Position numbers and translations under genes: made by a program. Positions 1 through 8,463 of a stretch of DNA of 44,729 nucleotides are shown here, in pieces. Numbering within the stretch: position 1 is the stretch's first letter; the number at the start of each line of letters is the position of its first letter. This stretch comes from Myxococcus sp. (GTDB lineage: Bacteria > Myxococcota > Myxococcia > Myxococcales > Myxococcaceae), in the NCBI GenBank assembly GCA_014879945.1, contig JACSRE010000201.1, positions 1-44,729 of the forward strand. Reading direction: 5' to 3'. Below the pieces are notes generated by a model. The model was not told the origin of the DNA, ran no database searches, and saw only the letters and a program-made list of their open reading frames with translations.

Positions 1-72
1 CGCTGCACCTGCGCTGCCGCCACCCGCTGCACCTGCGCTGCCGCCACCCGCTGCACCTGCGCTGCCGCCGCC
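1..72. repeat. 24-bp tandem repeat, three copies, continuing off the left edge
   Basis: Three consecutive 24-base units occupy 1-72; the first two are identical and the third differs at its end. On the minus strand each encodes the octapeptide GGGSAGAA within the lipoprotein stalk. The unit length is a multiple of three, so copy-number change would lengthen or shorten the stalk without a frameshift. The true copy number is unknown because the array meets the window edge. Confidence 0.85.
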
Positions 73-381
73 TGTGCTGCCGCCGCCTGCGCTCCCACCA
101 CCGGCGTCACCGCCGGCGTCGCCACCAGCCGAGGCACCACCAGCCGAGGCCCCACCTGCAGCCGCGCCACCGGCCGCGCTCCCGCCGGCCGCGCCACCAC
201 TGACACACTCGAGCCCGGAGCCGCGGTTGACGCACACGGCCCCTGCTCCGCAGTCCTCGTCGCTGGTGCACGCAAAGCGGGTGTTCTCGATACCGAACTC
301 GCCGCACTGGCACGACCAGAGGGTCAACATCGCCACCATCAGCGCAGGCCCGCGCGGCGTGGTTCGAGGGGTGAACAGCAT
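1..381 (-). CDS. Stalked lipoprotein, 3' end cut by window edge
   Basis: The reading frame runs off the left edge, so only 127 N-terminal residues are visible. They start with a basic/hydrophobic signal sequence ending in a plausible lipobox (Leu-Trp-Ser-Cys, Cys24), so the product is probably exported and lipidated. A short Cys-rich stretch follows (Cys26, then a pattern like C-TSDEDCGAGAVC), then a Gly/Ala/Ser low-complexity stalk that ends the visible part. The ATG has a clear AAGGAG about 7 bases upstream. It lies 11 bases after the TPR protein gene on the same strand, so the two are probably co-transcribed. The functional domain lies outside the window and cannot be named. The stalk-plus-Cys design matches the Kelch lipoprotein at 4959-6545. 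Confidence 0.8.
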   Translation of the reverse strand, partial: MLFTPRTTPRGPALMVAMLTLWSCQCGEFGIENTRFACTSDEDCGAGAVCVNRGSGLECVSGGAAGGSAAGGAAAGGASAGGASAGGDAGGDAGGGSAGGGSTGGGSAGAAGGGSAGAAGGGSAGAA

Positions 382-392
382 CGTGCGCTCCT

Positions 393-1466
393 TCAAAAGT
401 GCCCCGCGACCTGCACGCCGCCGGCGGTCGGCAGCAGCGCCACCTTCACCTGCTGGAGGTCGACGATGAGCAGCACCGCGCCAGTGGCCGCCAGCACCCC
501 GGCCGAGACGAACAGCACGTTGGCGACGGTGGCCTCGGTGCGGCTGCGCTCCTCGAGGGCGAGGGCCTCGCGCCGTGAGAGCCCCGTCACCAGGCCGTTG
601 GAGTCACGCTCGGAGGCGGCGAAGGTGGCGCGCGCGGCGTTCGAGCTCACGCCCAGCGCCGCGCCGAGGCCCCCGGCCACCACGCCCGCGCCGAGCAGCG
701 AGAAGGCCGTCACCTTCATCCACCCCAGGGGCGCCCTCGCCGGCTGCTCCGCCTCGACCATCGGAGGCGACGCGGCGGCGCTGCTCACCAACGGAGGTGG
801 CGGAGGCGGCGGCTCGACCGGAGGCGTCGTCGCAGCCCTCCGCGCGCCCTCGACGCGCGGTGACGCTTCGCTCCCCAGGGTCGCCAGCACCGCGCCCTTC
901 GCCGTCAGCACCTCGGCCCACCACTCGACCGACGGCTCGGCCACGGCCAGCTTCGCGCGGCCCGACACCACCGGCACCTCGCTCGCCCGCCACGCGCCCT
1001 TCGCCCGCACCGAGAAGCGCACCCGCGCGGCCAGCTTGAGCGCGTCATCCTTCACCACCACGCTGAGGCTCTCGACGGCGCCCTCCGCGGTGGTCGAGGC
1101 CTCGGCGCGGGTGCTCACGGCGCCGTTCTTCGCCGCCCACTCGCGCGCCGCGTAGAACGGCGTGCGCACGCGAGGGGCGTAGTCGCCGACGAGCTTGAAG
1201 TCGGGCGACAGCGAGAGCACCACCCGAAACGCCTCTTCGGCCGGCTTCGCCTTGCCCAGCGTCGCGAGGGTCGCGCCGCGCAGGGCGTAGAGCTCGACCA
1301 GGGTGTCCTTCGAGTTGCCGGGCGCGGCCTCGACGGCGTCGAGCCGCTTGAGCGCCTGGTCGAGCTCGAGGTCGTCGATGAGCCGCCGGGCCTCGTCGAG
1401 GCCCGCGTTGGGCGCGCCCAGGGCCGAGAGCGCCCCACACATCCACAGGGCAAAGAGCAGCCGCAT
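393..1466 (-). CDS. TPR-containing exported/membrane protein
   Basis: A 357-residue protein. An N-terminal signal sequence of about 18 residues (MRLLFALWMCGALSALGA) is followed by a helical TPR-like region, roughly 22-110, with repeated Ala/Leu/Asp spacing such as LDEARRLIDDLELDQALKRL and AEEAFRVVLSLSPDFKLVGD. The middle is Ala/Val/Thr-rich and probably beta-structured, and is followed by a Pro-rich linker (PPVEPPPPPPP). Two hydrophobic segments near 250-275 and 315-340 would anchor the C-terminus in the membrane. Proteins of this build are common beside PEGA/kinase genes in myxobacteria, and here the Ser/Thr kinase gene diverges only 92 bases away. No catalytic motif is visible. A role as an envelope scaffold is inference. 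Confidence 0.8.
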   Translation of the reverse strand: MRLLFALWMCGALSALGAPNAGLDEARRLIDDLELDQALKRLDAVEAAPGNSKDTLVELYALRGATLATLGKAKPAEEAFRVVLSLSPDFKLVGDYAPRVRTPFYAAREWAAKNGAVSTRAEASTTAEGAVESLSVVVKDDALKLAARVRFSVRAKGAWRASEVPVVSGRAKLAVAEPSVEWWAEVLTAKGAVLATLGSEASPRVEGARRAATTPPVEPPPPPPPLVSSAAASPPMVEAEQPARAPLGWMKVTAFSLLGAGVVAGGLGAALGVSSNAARATFAASERDSNGLVTGLSRREALALEERSRTEATVANVLFVSAGVLAATGAVLLIVDLQQVKVALLPTAGGVQVAGHF

Positions 1467-1558
1467 CGGGGCCGATGCTACTCCCGCCCATCGGGGAAGC
1501 GATCATCCCGCACCGCTTCAATTGACTCGCCCCGCGAGGGTGCCCACACTCCCGCACA

Positions 1559-3274
1559 GTGCCCGAGACGCCCCTCAACACCGCCCGCGCCTGGGAGCCG
1601 GGAACGCTCATCGGCCCGTACCAACTGCTGACGCCGCTCGCGCAGGGCGGCATGGCTGAGATCTGGCTCGCGCGGCACTCGGGGCTCAAGGGCTTCGAGC
1701 GGCTGGTGGCCATCAAGCGCCTGCTCGAGGCGCTGCTCGACGACGCCGAGCAGGAAGAGATGTTCCTCACCGAGGCGCGGCTGGCGGCGCAGATCAACCA
1801 CCCGCACGTCGTGCAGATCAGCGACCTCGGCGAGACGGGCGGCTCGCTCTACATCGTCATGGAGTACCTCGACGGCGAGAACCTGGCCGCGGTGCGGCGC
1901 GCCGGCCAGAAGGCGGGGCTGCCCGTCGACGACGCGCTGGCGGCGAAGTGGGTCGCGCAGGCCGCCGCGGGGCTCCACGCCGCGCACACCGGCACCGGGC
2001 TCGACGGCAGGCCGCTCAACATCGTGCACCGCGACATCTCGCCGCAGAACGTGATGGTGACGTTCGACGGCGGGCTCAAGGTGCTCGACTTCGGCGTGGC
2101 GAAGGTGGCGAGCCAGGCGACGGCCTCGGGCAAGCTCAAGGGCAAGTTCGCGTACATGTCGCCGGAGCAGGTGCGGGGCGAAGAGGTGGACGGCCGCAGC
2201 GATGTCTTCGCGCTCGGCATCGTCTTGTTCGAGCTGGTGACGCGCAGCCGGCTGCTCCCCGGCGTCGACGACGTGCAGACGCTCACCGCCATCAGCACCG
2301 GCAAGCTCCCGCGCGCGGCCGAGCGCCGCCCCGACCTCGACCCCGCGCTGGCCACCATCGTCGACACCGCGCTCTCGCCGGCCCGCGAGCACCGCTACCA
2401 GAGCGCGAAGGCCTTGCAGGACGCGCTCGAAGACTGGCTGCAGGCCAGGCACGCCTCGCCCGACCCGGTGACGTACCTGCGCACGCTGTTCGCGCGGCGC
2501 ATCACCCAGCGGCGGGAGCTCATCGACTCGGCGCTCAAGGCCGAGCTGACGCCAGGCGCCCTTCACCAGCTCGCCAGGGCGGTGCCGCCCGACTCGAACG
2601 TGTCGTCTCGCCACTCGAGCGGCCGACGCAGGCTGGCGCCCGAGCCGGAGCCGGCGAAGGCGAACCCGGCGTTGTTGGCGGCGTTGGTCGCCACGCTCTT
2701 GCTGCTCATCGGCGGCGCGGCGTTCGTGCTGATGCGGCCCCGGGAAGAGGCGGTCATCGTGAAGGCCGAGCCGGCCGAGCTGGCGCCGCTGCCGGTGTTG
2801 GTGGTGGACACGGTGCCGACGGGCGCGACGGTGCTGCTCGACGGCGAGGCGCGCGGCCAGGCGCCGCTGACGCTCCCGGTGCAGACGGGCGAGCACCAGC
2901 TCGAGGCGCGGCTCGAAGGGCACCAGCCGTCGACGCGCACGGTGAAGCTCCCGCGCCGCGGCGAGCGGGTGGTGCTCGAGCTGGCGCTGGTCCCCGAGCC
3001 GGTCGCGCCGCCCACCGAGCGGCCGCCGCCCATCGTCGCCGCGAGGCCGACGACGCCGAAGCCCGCCGCGCAGGGCAAGCTGACGCTGAAGACGTCGCCG
3101 TGGACGACGGTGTACCTGGGCACGCAGCGGCTGGGCGACACGCCCTTGCTGGCGGTGCCGCTGCCGTCGGGCAAGCAGGTGCTCCGGCTGGTGAACCCCG
3201 AGGCGGGCCTCGAGAGCACCATCGAGGTGGACATCAAGCCAGGCGAGACGACCGTCACCAAGCTGCGCCTGTGA
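1559..3274 (+). CDS. Serine/threonine protein kinase with C-terminal PEGA domains
   Basis: A Hanks-type kinase of 571 residues. The N-terminal catalytic domain (about 20-285) shows a Gly-loop variant (LAQGGMAEIW), the ATP-binding Lys53 in VAIKR, the catalytic loop HRD at 157-159 (HRDISPQNV), DFG at 177-179 and SPEQ in the activation segment. All key residues are present, so it should be active. A single membrane span near 369-391 places the C-terminus outside the cytoplasm. There, two PEGA-like beta modules (about 400-475 and 507-571, with PTGATVLLDG and SPWTTVYLG) probably contact the envelope. The start is GTG. The enzyme gene at 3317 follows after 42 bases, suggesting one transcript. Family role: phosphorylating proteins in response to an envelope signal. 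The substrate is unknown; the FHA protein at 12988 is only a possible partner. Confidence 0.95.
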   Translation: MPETPLNTARAWEPGTLIGPYQLLTPLAQGGMAEIWLARHSGLKGFERLVAIKRLLEALLDDAEQEEMFLTEARLAAQINHPHVVQISDLGETGGSLYIVMEYLDGENLAAVRRAGQKAGLPVDDALAAKWVAQAAAGLHAAHTGTGLDGRPLNIVHRDISPQNVMVTFDGGLKVLDFGVAKVASQATASGKLKGKFAYMSPEQVRGEEVDGRSDVFALGIVLFELVTRSRLLPGVDDVQTLTAISTGKLPRAAERRPDLDPALATIVDTALSPAREHRYQSAKALQDALEDWLQARHASPDPVTYLRTLFARRITQRRELIDSALKAELTPGALHQLARAVPPDSNVSSRHSSGRRRLAPEPEPAKANPALLAALVATLLLLIGGAAFVLMRPREEAVIVKAEPAELAPLPVLVVDTVPTGATVLLDGEARGQAPLTLPVQTGEHQLEARLEGHQPSTRTVKLPRRGERVVLELALVPEPVAPPTERPPPIVAARPTTPKPAAQGKLTLKTSPWTTVYLGTQRLGDTPLLAVPLPSGKQVLRLVNPEAGLESTIEVDIKPGETTVTKLRL

Positions 3275-3282
3275 GGCGTTGC

Positions 3283-3295
3283 CTCTCTCTCTCTC
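3283..3295. repeat. Short CT dinucleotide repeat between kinase and spermidine synthase-like gene
   Basis: Thirteen bases of strictly alternating C and T lie 22 bases upstream of the GTG start at 3317. The only purine-rich Shine-Dalgarno-like stretch nearby (AGGTGG) directly follows it, about 15 bases from the start, which is farther than usual. Whether the tract varies in length is unknown. Confidence 0.7.
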
Positions 3296-3316
3296 AGGTG
3301 GTCTGACGCGGCAGCC

Positions 3317-4813
3317 GTGAACCGCTCGCTGCTGTTCCTCACCGTCCTCGTCATCGCCACCTGCGGGCTCATCTACGAGCTCATCGTCGGCACGCTGGCC
3401 AGCTACCTGCTGGGCGACTCCATCACGCAGTTCTCGACCGTCATCGGCGTGTACCTGTTCGCGCTGGGCATCGGCGCGTGGCTGTCGGGCTTCATCGACA
3501 AGGGCGTGCCTACGCGCTTCGTCGAGATCGAGCTGGCGGTGGCGCTCACCGGCGGCATCTCGGCGCCGTTCCTCTTCGCCACCTTCTCGTCGGGCGCGTC
3601 GTTCCGGGTGGCGCTGTACGGCATGGTGACGGTCATCGGCACCCTGGTGGGGCTCGAGATTCCGCTGCTGCTGCGCATCATGAAGGACCAGCTCGAGTTC
3701 AAGGACCTGGTCTCGCGCGTGCTGACGTTCGACTACCTGGGCGCGCTCTTCGCGTCGCTGCTGTTCCCCATCGTGCTGGTGCCGAAGCTGGGGCTGGTGC
3801 GCACCTCGTTGGCGTTCGGGCTCCTCAACGGGTTGGTGGGCTTGTGGAGCACCTACCTGCTCGAGTCGGTGCTGCCCTCTCCGACGCGGCTGCGCCTGAA
3901 GGCGGTGCTGGTGTCGGTGGTGCTGCTGGTGGGCCTGGCGATGGGCGGGCAGATGACCGACCTGCTCGAGGAGCAGCTGTACAACGACGAGGTGGTGCAC
4001 GCGCAGTCGACGCCGTACCAGCGCATCGTGGTGACGCGCGGGCACCGGGGCTTCTCGCTGTTCTTGAACGGCAACCTGCAGTTCGCCGCCATCGACGAGT
4101 ACCGGTACCACGAGGCGCTGGTGATGCCGGCCATGCGCGCGGCGGGTTCGGTGAAGCGGGTGCTGATTCTCGGCGGAGGCGACGGCCTGGCGGCGCGCGA
4201 GGTGCTCCGCTTCCCCGAGGTCGAGTCGGTGACGCTGGTGGACCTCGACCCGGCGATGACGAAGCTGGCGGTGGACTACGGCGAGCTCGCGGCGCTCAAC
4301 CGGCGCTCGCTCGAAGACCCGAAGGTGCGCGTCATCAACGACGACGCCCTGCGCTTCCTCGACGAGACGACGGAGCGCTTCGACGTCGCCATCATCGACT
4401 TCCCCGACCCGAACAACTTCTCGCTGGGCAAGCTCTACACCACGAAGTTCTACGGCATGGTGAAGCGGCACCTCACCGAGGGCGGCGTGGCGGTGATTCA
4501 GTCCACGTCGCCGCTGTTCGCGCGCAAGAGCTTCTGGTGCATCGACGAGACGGTGCGCGCGGCCGGCTTCGCGACGCGGCCGTACCACGTCTGGGTGCCC
4601 AGCTTCGGTGAGTGGGGCTACGTGCTGGCGTCGACCTCGTCGATGGAGCCCAGGCGCCCGCTCCCCGAGGGCCTGGCCTTCATCTCAGAGACATCGCTGC
4701 CGACGCTCTTCGTGTTCCCCCCCGACATGGACCGCGTACCCAGCGAGGTGAACAAGCTCAACAACCAGGTGCTGGTGCACACCTACGAAGACGAGTGGAG
4801 GCGCTGGAACTAA
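3317..4813 (+). CDS. Membrane-anchored spermidine synthase-like aminopropyltransferase
   Basis: A 498-residue fusion. The N-terminal half (about 1-215) has seven or so hydrophobic spans (MNRSLLFLTVLVIATCGLIY, then further Leu/Val/Gly-rich helices). The C-terminal half is a spermidine synthase/methyltransferase-fold domain. It shows LFLNGNLQFAAIDEYRYHEA, the AdoMet-type glycine loop LILGGGDGLAAREVLR, an acidic end of the next strand (LVDLDPAM) and the catalytic-region IIDFPDP. The family transfers aminopropyl groups from decarboxylated AdoMet to putrescine or other amines. Membrane-fused versions are known, but their substrates are mostly undefined. No AdoMet decarboxylase gene is in the window, so the donor must come from elsewhere or the reaction differs. 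The GTG start sits directly before the first membrane span. Probably co-transcribed with the kinase. Confidence 0.9.
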   Translation: MNRSLLFLTVLVIATCGLIYELIVGTLASYLLGDSITQFSTVIGVYLFALGIGAWLSGFIDKGVPTRFVEIELAVALTGGISAPFLFATFSSGASFRVALYGMVTVIGTLVGLEIPLLLRIMKDQLEFKDLVSRVLTFDYLGALFASLLFPIVLVPKLGLVRTSLAFGLLNGLVGLWSTYLLESVLPSPTRLRLKAVLVSVVLLVGLAMGGQMTDLLEEQLYNDEVVHAQSTPYQRIVVTRGHRGFSLFLNGNLQFAAIDEYRYHEALVMPAMRAAGSVKRVLILGGGDGLAAREVLRFPEVESVTLVDLDPAMTKLAVDYGELAALNRRSLEDPKVRVINDDALRFLDETTERFDVAIIDFPDPNNFSLGKLYTTKFYGMVKRHLTEGGVAVIQSTSPLFARKSFWCIDETVRAAGFATRPYHVWVPSFGEWGYVLASTSSMEPRRPLPEGLAFISETSLPTLFVFPPDMDRVPSEVNKLNNQVLVHTYEDEWRRWN

Positions 4814-4898
4814 CCACCAGCGCGCCCGTCGCAGCTTCGACGCACCTCAGCTCTTCCCCAACAGGGCCGCGAGCATGCACGGAGCTTCGCTGGCGGCC

Positions 4899-4919
4899 CC
4901 TCGCCGCTTTGGCGCGAGG
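4899..4919 (+). terminator. Possible terminator hairpin after the spermidine synthase-like gene
   Basis: CCTCG at 4899-4903 pairs with CGAGG at 4915-4919, and CGC/GCG pairs inside it around a TTTG loop with one bulged C. It lies 86 bases after the stop and 40 bases before the Kelch lipoprotein start. There is no real U-tract, so it may only be a fortuitous GC-rich fold. Confidence 0.3.
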
Positions 4920-4958
4920 TGCTTGGCGCGCGCGCGTCAATGGCCTACGCCGCGCCGC

Positions 4959-6545
4959 ATGAGAGAAGGCGCGCTCGCGGTCCTCTTCCTTGCGGTGCTG
5001 TGTGCGTGCCCGGCGCCTCCTCCCGCCTGCAACCCGAGCCTCTGCCGAGGCTGCTGCGATTCGTCGGGGGTCTGCCAGCTCGGCACCGACCTCCAGAGCT
5101 GCGGGGCGTCGGGCAACCTGTGTGCCGCCTGCGCGACGGGTCAGCAGTGCGCGGCCGGCGCGTGCCGCGCACCCGTCTCGGCGGGCGGTGGCGCTGCGAC
5201 GGGCGGTGGCTCAGCGGTCGGCGGCGGAACATCGGGAGGCGGCCTGGCCAGCGGCGGTGGGAGCGCAGGAGGCGGCGCCACGGGCGGCGGAGGGGCCGCG
5301 GCAGGCGGCGCTGCCACGGGCGGAGGCTCCACGTGCCAGCCTCGTCCCTGTGCGGTGCGCGAGTGCGGCGTGGTGAGCAACGGGTGTGGCGGCGCGCAGG
5401 ACTGCGGAGCCTGTGGTGCGAACGAGGCGTGCGGCGCCGTCGTCGCGAACCGCTGCGGCCCCCTGCCCTGCTTCAACGGCGTGCGGGACGGCCCCGAGGG
5501 CGACGTCGACTGTGGCGGGCCCTGCGCGGCGCTCTGCGCCATTGGTCGGCTGTGCAACGTCACGGCTGACTGCGTCGGCAACGCGAGCTGCACGATGGGC
5601 GTGTGCACGCGAGGCCGGGCGGTGGCGCTCCAGGCCATGCCTCAGGGCCGGGGCAACGCGGCCTCGGTCGTCGTCGACGGGCGGCTCTACGTCTTCGGCG
5701 GCCTCGACAGCTCGCTCGAGCCGACGACGTCGACGTACATCTTCGACGGAACGTCGTGGAGCGGCGGGGCCCCCTTCCCCGAGCCACGACAAATGGCCAC
5801 GGCCGTCGCGCTGGCCGGCGGCAAGATCGCGTTGGTGAGCGGCCGTGGGCCGAGCAGCACCGACCACCCAGACGCTGGCGTTCGACGCCGGGTCGACGTG
5901 TACGAGCCGTCGAGCAACTCGTGGTCGCGGTTGCCTGACCTCCCGACCAGCCATGTCGGGGCGTGCCTGGTGGCGCGGCCGAACGACGAGCTGCTCGTCA
6001 TCGGCGGGTACACGGGGAGTGACGACGACACCCAGACGCGCTCCGTCGCGCGGTGGACGCCAGACGCTGGCCAGTGGGTCGAGGTCCCCGACGCGCTCCT
6101 GGTGCCGCGTGGAGGCGCCACCTGCGGCCCGACCGCCGACGGCGGCGTGCTGCTGGCCGGCGGGCTCGCGGCTGGCTTCATCTACGCCACCGACACCGCC
6201 GAGCTGCTGAACCCGAGCTCGCTCACCAGCGTGCTGTTGCCCCGCCTCCCGGTGCGACGTGGCCTCTCCACCGCCGGCGTCCTGCCTGACGGGCGCGTCT
6301 TGCTGCTGGGCGGGTGGGACGCGACGTCCACCGTCACGAGGTCGGGCGCCGCGATGGCGGAGTCGTGGCTCTGGAGCGAGCGCGCGCCCCTGGGTGAGGC
6401 GATGACGCCGCTGCCCGCGCGCCTCTATGGAACGGCGAGCGGGCTGGGCCCCGACGGGGGGCTGTGGCTTGCGGGTGGCGTCGAGAAGGTGACGAACCTC
6501 CTCTTCCCGAGGGTGTCGAGCGTCACGACGAGCTGGAGCTACTGA
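4959..6545 (+). CDS. Kelch-repeat lipoprotein with Gly-rich stalk
   Basis: The start at 4959 is chosen because it directly precedes a signal sequence ending in Leu-Cys-Ala-Cys (Cys17); the longer frame to 4875 adds Arg-rich residues not expected in a signal peptide. The 528-residue product then has a Cys-rich segment (about 17-75), a Gly-Gly-Gly-Ser/Ala stalk (about 80-130), and a second Cys-rich segment containing the NGVRDGPEGDVDCGGPC signature often seen in myxobacterial surface proteins. Six Kelch-type blades follow, each with a strand ending in a Gly pair or equivalent: RLYVFGG, KIALVSG, ELLVIGG, GVLLAGG, RVLLLGG, GLWLAGG. A six-bladed propeller on a flexible stalk suggests ligand or glycan binding at the surface, but no ligand can be deduced. 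Confidence 0.88.
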   Translation: MREGALAVLFLAVLCACPAPPPACNPSLCRGCCDSSGVCQLGTDLQSCGASGNLCAACATGQQCAAGACRAPVSAGGGAATGGGSAVGGGTSGGGLASGGGSAGGGATGGGGAAAGGAATGGGSTCQPRPCAVRECGVVSNGCGGAQDCGACGANEACGAVVANRCGPLPCFNGVRDGPEGDVDCGGPCAALCAIGRLCNVTADCVGNASCTMGVCTRGRAVALQAMPQGRGNAASVVVDGRLYVFGGLDSSLEPTTSTYIFDGTSWSGGAPFPEPRQMATAVALAGGKIALVSGRGPSSTDHPDAGVRRRVDVYEPSSNSWSRLPDLPTSHVGACLVARPNDELLVIGGYTGSDDDTQTRSVARWTPDAGQWVEVPDALLVPRGGATCGPTADGGVLLAGGLAAGFIYATDTAELLNPSSLTSVLLPRLPVRRGLSTAGVLPDGRVLLLGGWDATSTVTRSGAAMAESWLWSERAPLGEAMTPLPARLYGTASGLGPDGGLWLAGGVEKVTNLLFPRVSSVTTSWSY

Positions 6546-6650
6546 GCCCTTCGCGACCGAAGCGGCCCGACCGCCCTCGAACGGCAGGTCCTCCTGGGGC
6601 GTCACCCGCAGGTGCCACCGCTCGCGCCGAGGTGTTCGCGGAGCACGTTC

Positions 6651-8342
6651 ATGGCTATGCCGCCGCTCGTGCGCTTCTCACTGGTCGTCGTGCTGTTGCC
6701 GCTCTCCTTCTCGTGCGGGCAGGGGCCGTTCGAGCCCGACGCAGGCGCGCCGAGCGACGCGGGCGACGTCAGCGACGCCGGAGCAAGCCTCACCGACGCC
6801 GGCGGCACCGGGGCCGACGCCGGGAGCGCTCCAGATGCGGGCGCCACCGACAGCGGAACGCCCGACGCGGGAGCGCCCGACGGCGGCCCCACCGACTCCG
6901 GCACGACGACGCCCGACGCCAGCGCGGTCGACGCGGGCCTGGTGACCATCGACTCCGGCGTCACGCTCGCCGCCGTCTCGCACCCGCGCGAGCTCCGCGG
7001 CATCTGGGTCGCCACCGTCGTCAACCTCGACGTGCCGCAGGGCCTCTCACCCGACGCGGGCGTCGCCGCGATGAACGCGCTCGTCGAGCGCACCCGCGAC
7101 GCCGGCCTCAACGCCATCTTCTTCCAGGTGCGCCCCGAGTCCGACGCCTGGTACCAGTCCGCCCTCGAGCCGTGGAGCCGCTACCTCACCGGCACCCAGG
7201 GCCGCGACCCGCTGTGGGACCCGCTCGACGCGCTCCTCACGGCGGCGCACGCGCGCGGCGTCGAGGTGCACGCGTGGATGAACCCGTACCGCGGCCTCGT
7301 CACCGCGGGCAACGCCACGGCGATGAACCACGTCACCCGCACCCTCTCGGCGCACGCCATCACCTACGACAACAAGGTGACGATGAACCCCGGCGCGCCA
7401 GCGGTGCGGGCCCACGTGGTGAACGTCGTGCGCGACCTGCTCGGCCACTACGACGTCGACGGGCTGCACTTCGACGACTACTTCTACCCGTACCCCGACG
7501 CGGCGAGCTCGCCCTTCCCCGACGACGCCACCTTCCAGGCGTACCGCGCCGACGGCGGCACGATGACGAAGAGCGACTGGCGGCGCGACAACGTCAACGC
7601 GCTGGTGCGTGAGGTGATGAACGAGGTGACCGCCAGCCACCCGACGGTGCGCTTCGGCGTCTCGCCCTTCGGCATCTGGAAGCCCAACAACCCGCCGGGC
7701 GTCGTCGGCCTCAACGCCTACGAGACCATCTCGTGTGACGCCGTCGCGTGGATGAACAACGGCTGGGTGGACTACGTGGCGCCGCAGCTGTACTGGCCGA
7801 CCACCTCACCCGGGCAGCCGTTCGTGCCGCTGGCGACGTGGTGGGCCGACGGCACCATGGGCGGGCGCCACGTCTTCCCGGGGCACGGGCTCTACCGCCT
7901 GGGCACCGCGGGGTGGAACGCCGACGAGATCCGCGCCCAGGTGAACGCGACCCGGAGCCTGCGCAGCCGCGGCATGATGGGCGGCATCCACTTTCGTGAG
8001 GCGAACCTGCGCGCCAACCTCAGCGGCGTCTTCGACCTCTTCCACGACGAGCTCTACGCGACGCCCGCGCTGCCGCCGCCGATTCCGCGGCAGGGCTCGT
8101 CGATGACGCCGCTGCCGCCGGTGGTGACGAAGCAGGGCGCGAGCCTCACCGTCTCGCACCCCCTGCCGCTGACCGCGCGCTTCTATGCGCTGTACCGCTT
8201 CGACTCCACGGGGTGGACGTTGGTGGACGTCGCCGGCGGCGTGCAGGCGCGCTTCGGGCCGCTGTCACCGGGCACCTGGGCCGTCAGCGCCATCAACCGT
8301 GGCGGCGCCGAGAGCCAGGGCGTCGTCGTCGTCGCGCCGTAG
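6651..8342 (+). CDS. GHL10 (DUF187/YngK-type) glycosidase-like lipoprotein
   Basis: A start at 6651 is preferred because CGGAG lies about 7 bases upstream and a hydrophobic signal follows at once (RFSLVVVLLPLSFSC, Cys22). Residues 28-100 are an Asp-Ala-Gly/Asp-Ser-Gly stalk. The catalytic-type domain (about 112-470) matches the GHL10 family: ELRGIWVATVVNLDVPQ near its start, FFQVRPESDAWYQSALEPWS, the VEVHAWMNPYR strand, and acidic DGLHFDDYFYPYP at 270-282, where the family's candidate acid residues cluster. A beta-sandwich-like end (about 480-563) could be a fibronectin-type module. The family is thought to cleave cell-wall or other polysaccharides, with few members characterised. It is 105 bases after the Kelch gene on the same strand and has the same stalked build. 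Confidence 0.9.
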   Translation: MAMPPLVRFSLVVVLLPLSFSCGQGPFEPDAGAPSDAGDVSDAGASLTDAGGTGADAGSAPDAGATDSGTPDAGAPDGGPTDSGTTTPDASAVDAGLVTIDSGVTLAAVSHPRELRGIWVATVVNLDVPQGLSPDAGVAAMNALVERTRDAGLNAIFFQVRPESDAWYQSALEPWSRYLTGTQGRDPLWDPLDALLTAAHARGVEVHAWMNPYRGLVTAGNATAMNHVTRTLSAHAITYDNKVTMNPGAPAVRAHVVNVVRDLLGHYDVDGLHFDDYFYPYPDAASSPFPDDATFQAYRADGGTMTKSDWRRDNVNALVREVMNEVTASHPTVRFGVSPFGIWKPNNPPGVVGLNAYETISCDAVAWMNNGWVDYVAPQLYWPTTSPGQPFVPLATWWADGTMGGRHVFPGHGLYRLGTAGWNADEIRAQVNATRSLRSRGMMGGIHFREANLRANLSGVFDLFHDELYATPALPPPIPRQGSSMTPLPPVVTKQGASLTVSHPLPLTARFYALYRFDSTGWTLVDVAGGVQARFGPLSPGTWAVSAINRGGAESQGVVVVAP

Positions 8343-8463
8343 CGCCAGGCTGAGGCGGGCTCTTCGCTTCGGGCGCCGGCTCGGGCGTGGCGACCCGCTC
8401 TTCGTGGTCGCGACCGGCGCAGTGATGGGAACACCGCCTCGAGCGCGCGCGGCTCCGGAGTCT

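Noticed and set aside
1478-4588. Long 1036-codon open frame antisense to the kinase and spermidine synthase-like genes
   Set aside because: It is a GC-rich antisense shadow: His/Arg/Gln-rich with no domain, and the opposite strand encodes two clear families.
8343-8463. GCGACC/GGTCGC hairpin (8390-8411) between the convergent glycosidase and secreted-protein genes
   Set aside because: Short stem with a ten-base loop and no U-tract; could be random.
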